Assembly: GCF_000719345.1 (NCBI RefSeq)
Contig: NZ_JOFX01000105.1
Coordinates: 1 to 5,990 of the forward strand
Direction of reading: 5' to 3'
DNA from: Streptomyces sp. NRRL F-2664
GTDB taxonomy: Bacteria; Actinomycetota; Actinomycetes; Streptomycetales; Streptomycetaceae
DNA: 5,990 nt
The notes under the pieces are model-generated. The model did no database searches, was not told the origin of the DNA, and saw only the letters and a list, made by a program, of their open reading frames with translations. Below, one piece after another: positions 4,505-5,990 of this stretch (position 1 is its first letter; every line of letters begins with the position of its first letter). The translations under genes were made by a program, and so were the position numbers.

Positions 4505-5779
4505 TCACCGATCACATTGAAACGGCAGCTCAATAACGGCTGCCGTCCCATGGGGCTGCACACTCTCCAGGGTTAGCCGACCGCCCACCCCTTCTGCCCT
4601 TACCCGCTGCGATGATACCCCAATGTGGCCCTCCTTGGCTTTAGCGGCCAGCTGACCGGGGGCAATTCCTCTGCCATCATCGGTAACGGAAAGCCTCACC
4701 CTCTCCTCCGTTGCGATCAAACGGACCTGGACCCGGCGGGCCTCCGCATGCTTTACGATGTTGGAAAGAAATTCGCCGGCGGCGCGAAAGATAATTTCAT
4801 CCACTGGGGTCGGGCCACTTACCTGACAAGTAAAATCGAGTTCGAATCCACCGCGACGTGCACCTTTCTCGAACAGTGAGTGCAAGGCCCGTTCCAATCC
4901 CGCGAGTTTGACCTGATCGGGATGGAGTTCGGTGACGGACGAGCGGAGCTGATGAGCGGCGTCAGCGAGTGTGGACTGAAGTCGAAATAATGAGCCCTCG
5001 GTCGCTTGTCCTACCCCTGCCTGACTGATTTCCTCAGCATCCAGCTTGGCTGCCAGAATGTTCTGCAAGGCCCCATCGTGAAGGACTTCTGAGATTTTGC
5101 GCCGCTCATCTTCCTCCAGGGTGATCACTTGACTGAGGAGCACTGACCGCTGCTGAACGAGGTCGGCAATGGTAGAGACCCTGGAACGCTGCAATGCGGA
5201 GAAGAGCACACAACACAGCGCTACCATGGCAATGAAGCACGCATGGGTCACCAGGTAGACCCAGTCGGGTGCCGCAGTTGCAACCGCCGCGGCTGCTAGG
5301 TAGGCGCTGACGGATGCGACTCCCGCCAAGGCGGTCACATGCGGAACAAGCTGAAAGGCTACAACGATAGGCACGAGAAAGTACAGATCATCGAAGAGTG
5401 TAATATAGTTAGATGTAGCACTAGGGAAACCGCCAGATAGCGCAAGAACCGTTGTAATTGCGGCAAGGTCGATAAGCATGGGCCAAAGCGCGGCACGCAG
5501 GGGTGTCAGCCAATTCCAGTGCGCCAGCAAAAGGAACAGATTAACCGCCGCATAGCTTCCCATGATTGCGTAAATTAGAAATGCGTGATCACGCGGCGGG
5601 AAGACCGTCATATTCATGGTAAATAGCGCAATTGTGATGCCGATTCGGACTGCGCTTTGAATGCGCAGCGCGAGCCAGGCATTATCGCGCATGACAGCAG
5701 GAACCGAAGCTCCTGGTTGTACTTCCGGGCGCCTAAAATTGGGCAAACGGTATCGGATGGAGCCGCCTTTGCGTGCCAT
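4505..5779 (-). CDS. Membrane sensor histidine kinase, HisKA_3 class
   Basis: From the ATG at 5779 the product is 424 residues. A basic N-terminus is followed by about six hydrophobic segments (roughly 44-60, 67-87, 94-116, 131-148, 149-170, 173-195). Then come a linker helix with LEEDERRKISEVLHDGALQN (H234 the phospho-acceptor), a dimerisation helix pair to about 300, and a HATPase_c domain with N-box GEFLSNIVKHAEA (N340), G1 box TDDGRGI (367-371) and G2 box EGHIGVSSQRVRAEGVGG. All catalytic features are intact. This architecture is that of NarX/LiaS/DesK-type kinases, which normally phosphorylate NarL/LuxR-type regulators; none is present here. With little sequence outside the membrane, it probably senses a membrane or envelope signal (inference). 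Longer starts up to a TTG at 5866 would overlap secF; the 5779 ATG has GGGAG six bases upstream and no overlap. It lies 46 bp after secF on the same strand, so co-transcription is possible. Its mixed third-position base use differs sharply from secF, suggesting transfer. Confidence 0.9.
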   Translation of the reverse strand: MARKGGSIRYRLPNFRRPEVQPGASVPAVMRDNAWLALRIQSAVRIGITIALFTMNMTVFPPRDHAFLIYAIMGSYAAVNLFLLLAHWNWLTPLRAALWPMLIDLAAITTVLALSGGFPSATSNYITLFDDLYFLVPIVVAFQLVPHVTALAGVASVSAYLAAAAVATAAPDWVYLVTHACFIAMVALCCVLFSALQRSRVSTIADLVQQRSVLLSQVITLEEDERRKISEVLHDGALQNILAAKLDAEEISQAGVGQATEGSLFRLQSTLADAAHQLRSSVTELHPDQVKLAGLERALHSLFEKGARRGGFELDFTCQVSGPTPVDEIIFRAAGEFLSNIVKHAEARRVQVRLIATEERVRLSVTDDGRGIAPGQLAAKAKEGHIGVSSQRVRAEGVGGRLTLESVQPHGTAAVIELPFQCDR

Positions 5780-5785
5780 ACGCAT

Positions 5786-5790
5786 CTCCC
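5786..5790 (-). promoter_or_regulatory. Ribosome binding site deciding the kinase start
   Basis: On the minus strand GGGAG is followed by ATGCGT and then ATG at 5779-5777, a 6-nt spacing. The ATG at 5785 abuts the site directly and is too close, so the second ATG is preferred. Confidence 0.65.
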
Positions 5791-5825
5791 GAGGTTCTGA
5801 ACGCGCTTTTAAAGCTAGAGGACTC

Positions 5826-5990
5826 TTAAGGTCTTTCGCTGCTGTCGACACTAGGAGGTGCAACAAAGGCGCCGCCCTTCTCGACCGAGATGCGCTTGGC
5901 GAGCACCCGCTTCTTCAGCGCCTTCATCGCCGGCTCGCGCTCCTTGAGGTCGACGACCAGCGGGGTCGCGATGAAGATCGAGGAGTACGC
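5826..5990 (-). CDS. secF: Protein translocase subunit SecF, C-terminal end (partial)
   Basis: Only the last 54 codons are inside the window; the gene enters from the right edge and stops at TAA 5828-5826. The peptide opens AYSSIFIATPLVVDLKEREP and continues AMKALKKRVLAKR, which matches the end of the last membrane segment and cytoplasmic tail of SecF (GxYSSIFIAxPLLxxxKEREP). SecF works with SecD in the membrane to pull exported proteins across, using the proton gradient. The first 41 visible codons all end in G or C. The final 13 (FVAPPSVDSSERP) use G or C in only four, with TTT, CCT and AGA codons, so the native tail has probably been replaced by foreign sequence at about 5867/5868. In many actinomycetes secF is followed by apt; here a kinase follows. 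The missing tail is variable and likely dispensable. Confidence 0.85.
   Translation of the reverse strand, partial: AYSSIFIATPLVVDLKEREPAMKALKKRVLAKRISVEKGGAFVAPPSVDSSERP

Noticed and set aside
3823..4563. 246-codon minus-strand ORF overlapping the kinase end
   Set aside because: It lies opposite the IS1182 transposase relic, which has recognisable motifs, and overlaps the end of the kinase in another frame; it is a shadow.
4625..4879. 84-codon plus-strand ORF inside the kinase gene
   Set aside because: It lies antisense to the kinase ATPase domain, whose motifs are clear; it has no features of its own.
5851..5860. CTAGGAGGTG on the plus strand, a strong ribosome-binding-site look-alike
   Set aside because: The only nearby downstream ATG is too far away and opens a frame antisense to secF; this is the complement of secF codons.
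5780..5866. Longer N-terminus for the kinase starting at TTG 5866 or ATG 5785
   Set aside because: The TTG start would overlap secF by about 40 bp and has no ribosome binding site. The 5785 ATG directly abuts GGGAG with no spacing.

Overview
The window looks like accessory DNA from a high-GC actinomycete, most likely Streptomyces or a close relative. The evidence is the GC-rich sequence, actinobacterial-type transposase relics (IS701, IS5, IS630 and IS1182 families), a secreted I36-type inhibitor-like protein, and at the right edge the C-terminus of a SecF protein with almost purely G/C third codon positions.

Layout. Bases 1-2140 are an insertion-sequence graveyard. They hold the 5' end of an IS701-type transposase (minus strand), the 3' end of an IS5-type transposase (plus), a nearly full-length but heavily frameshifted second IS5-type transposase (plus), a few codons of a passenger-like protein (plus), and the middle of an IS630-type transposase (minus). 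All are broken. One intact gene sits among them (629-1030): a signal-peptide-bearing I36 / beta-gamma-crystallin-like small protein with its own ribosome binding site, a plausible -10 box and an inverted repeat that could be an operator. Bases 2160-2571 have no convincing gene but carry a run of strong inverted repeats, including a stem of about 15 bp. A small ORF of unknown function (2572-2778, possibly HicB-like) and about 600 bp of apparently gene-free DNA follow. Next comes a free-standing OmpR-type winged-helix domain (3382-3702) that lacks a receiver domain but has a good ribosome binding site. After it come about 300 bp without a gene and the 5' part of an IS1182-type transposase (about 4001-4442, frameshifted).

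The right part is on the minus strand: secF (partial, entering from the right edge), then 46 bp later a complete membrane sensor histidine kinase of the HisKA_3 (NarX/LiaS/DesK-like) class, then a hairpin that may end the transcript. Third-position GC collapses abruptly inside the last 13 codons of secF. This marks a breakpoint near 5867/5868 where ordinary core-genome DNA meets the lower-GC, IS-rich segment.

How the genes may work together. The kinase could share a transcript with secF, but no NarL/LuxR-type response regulator is present. The winged-helix protein is of the OmpR class and is not an expected partner, so both look like orphans. I found no CRISPR array, defence system or biosynthetic cluster. 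The points most worth a second look are the secF breakpoint, the receiver-less regulator, the structured gene-free region, and the inhibitor gene that has survived among dead transposases.
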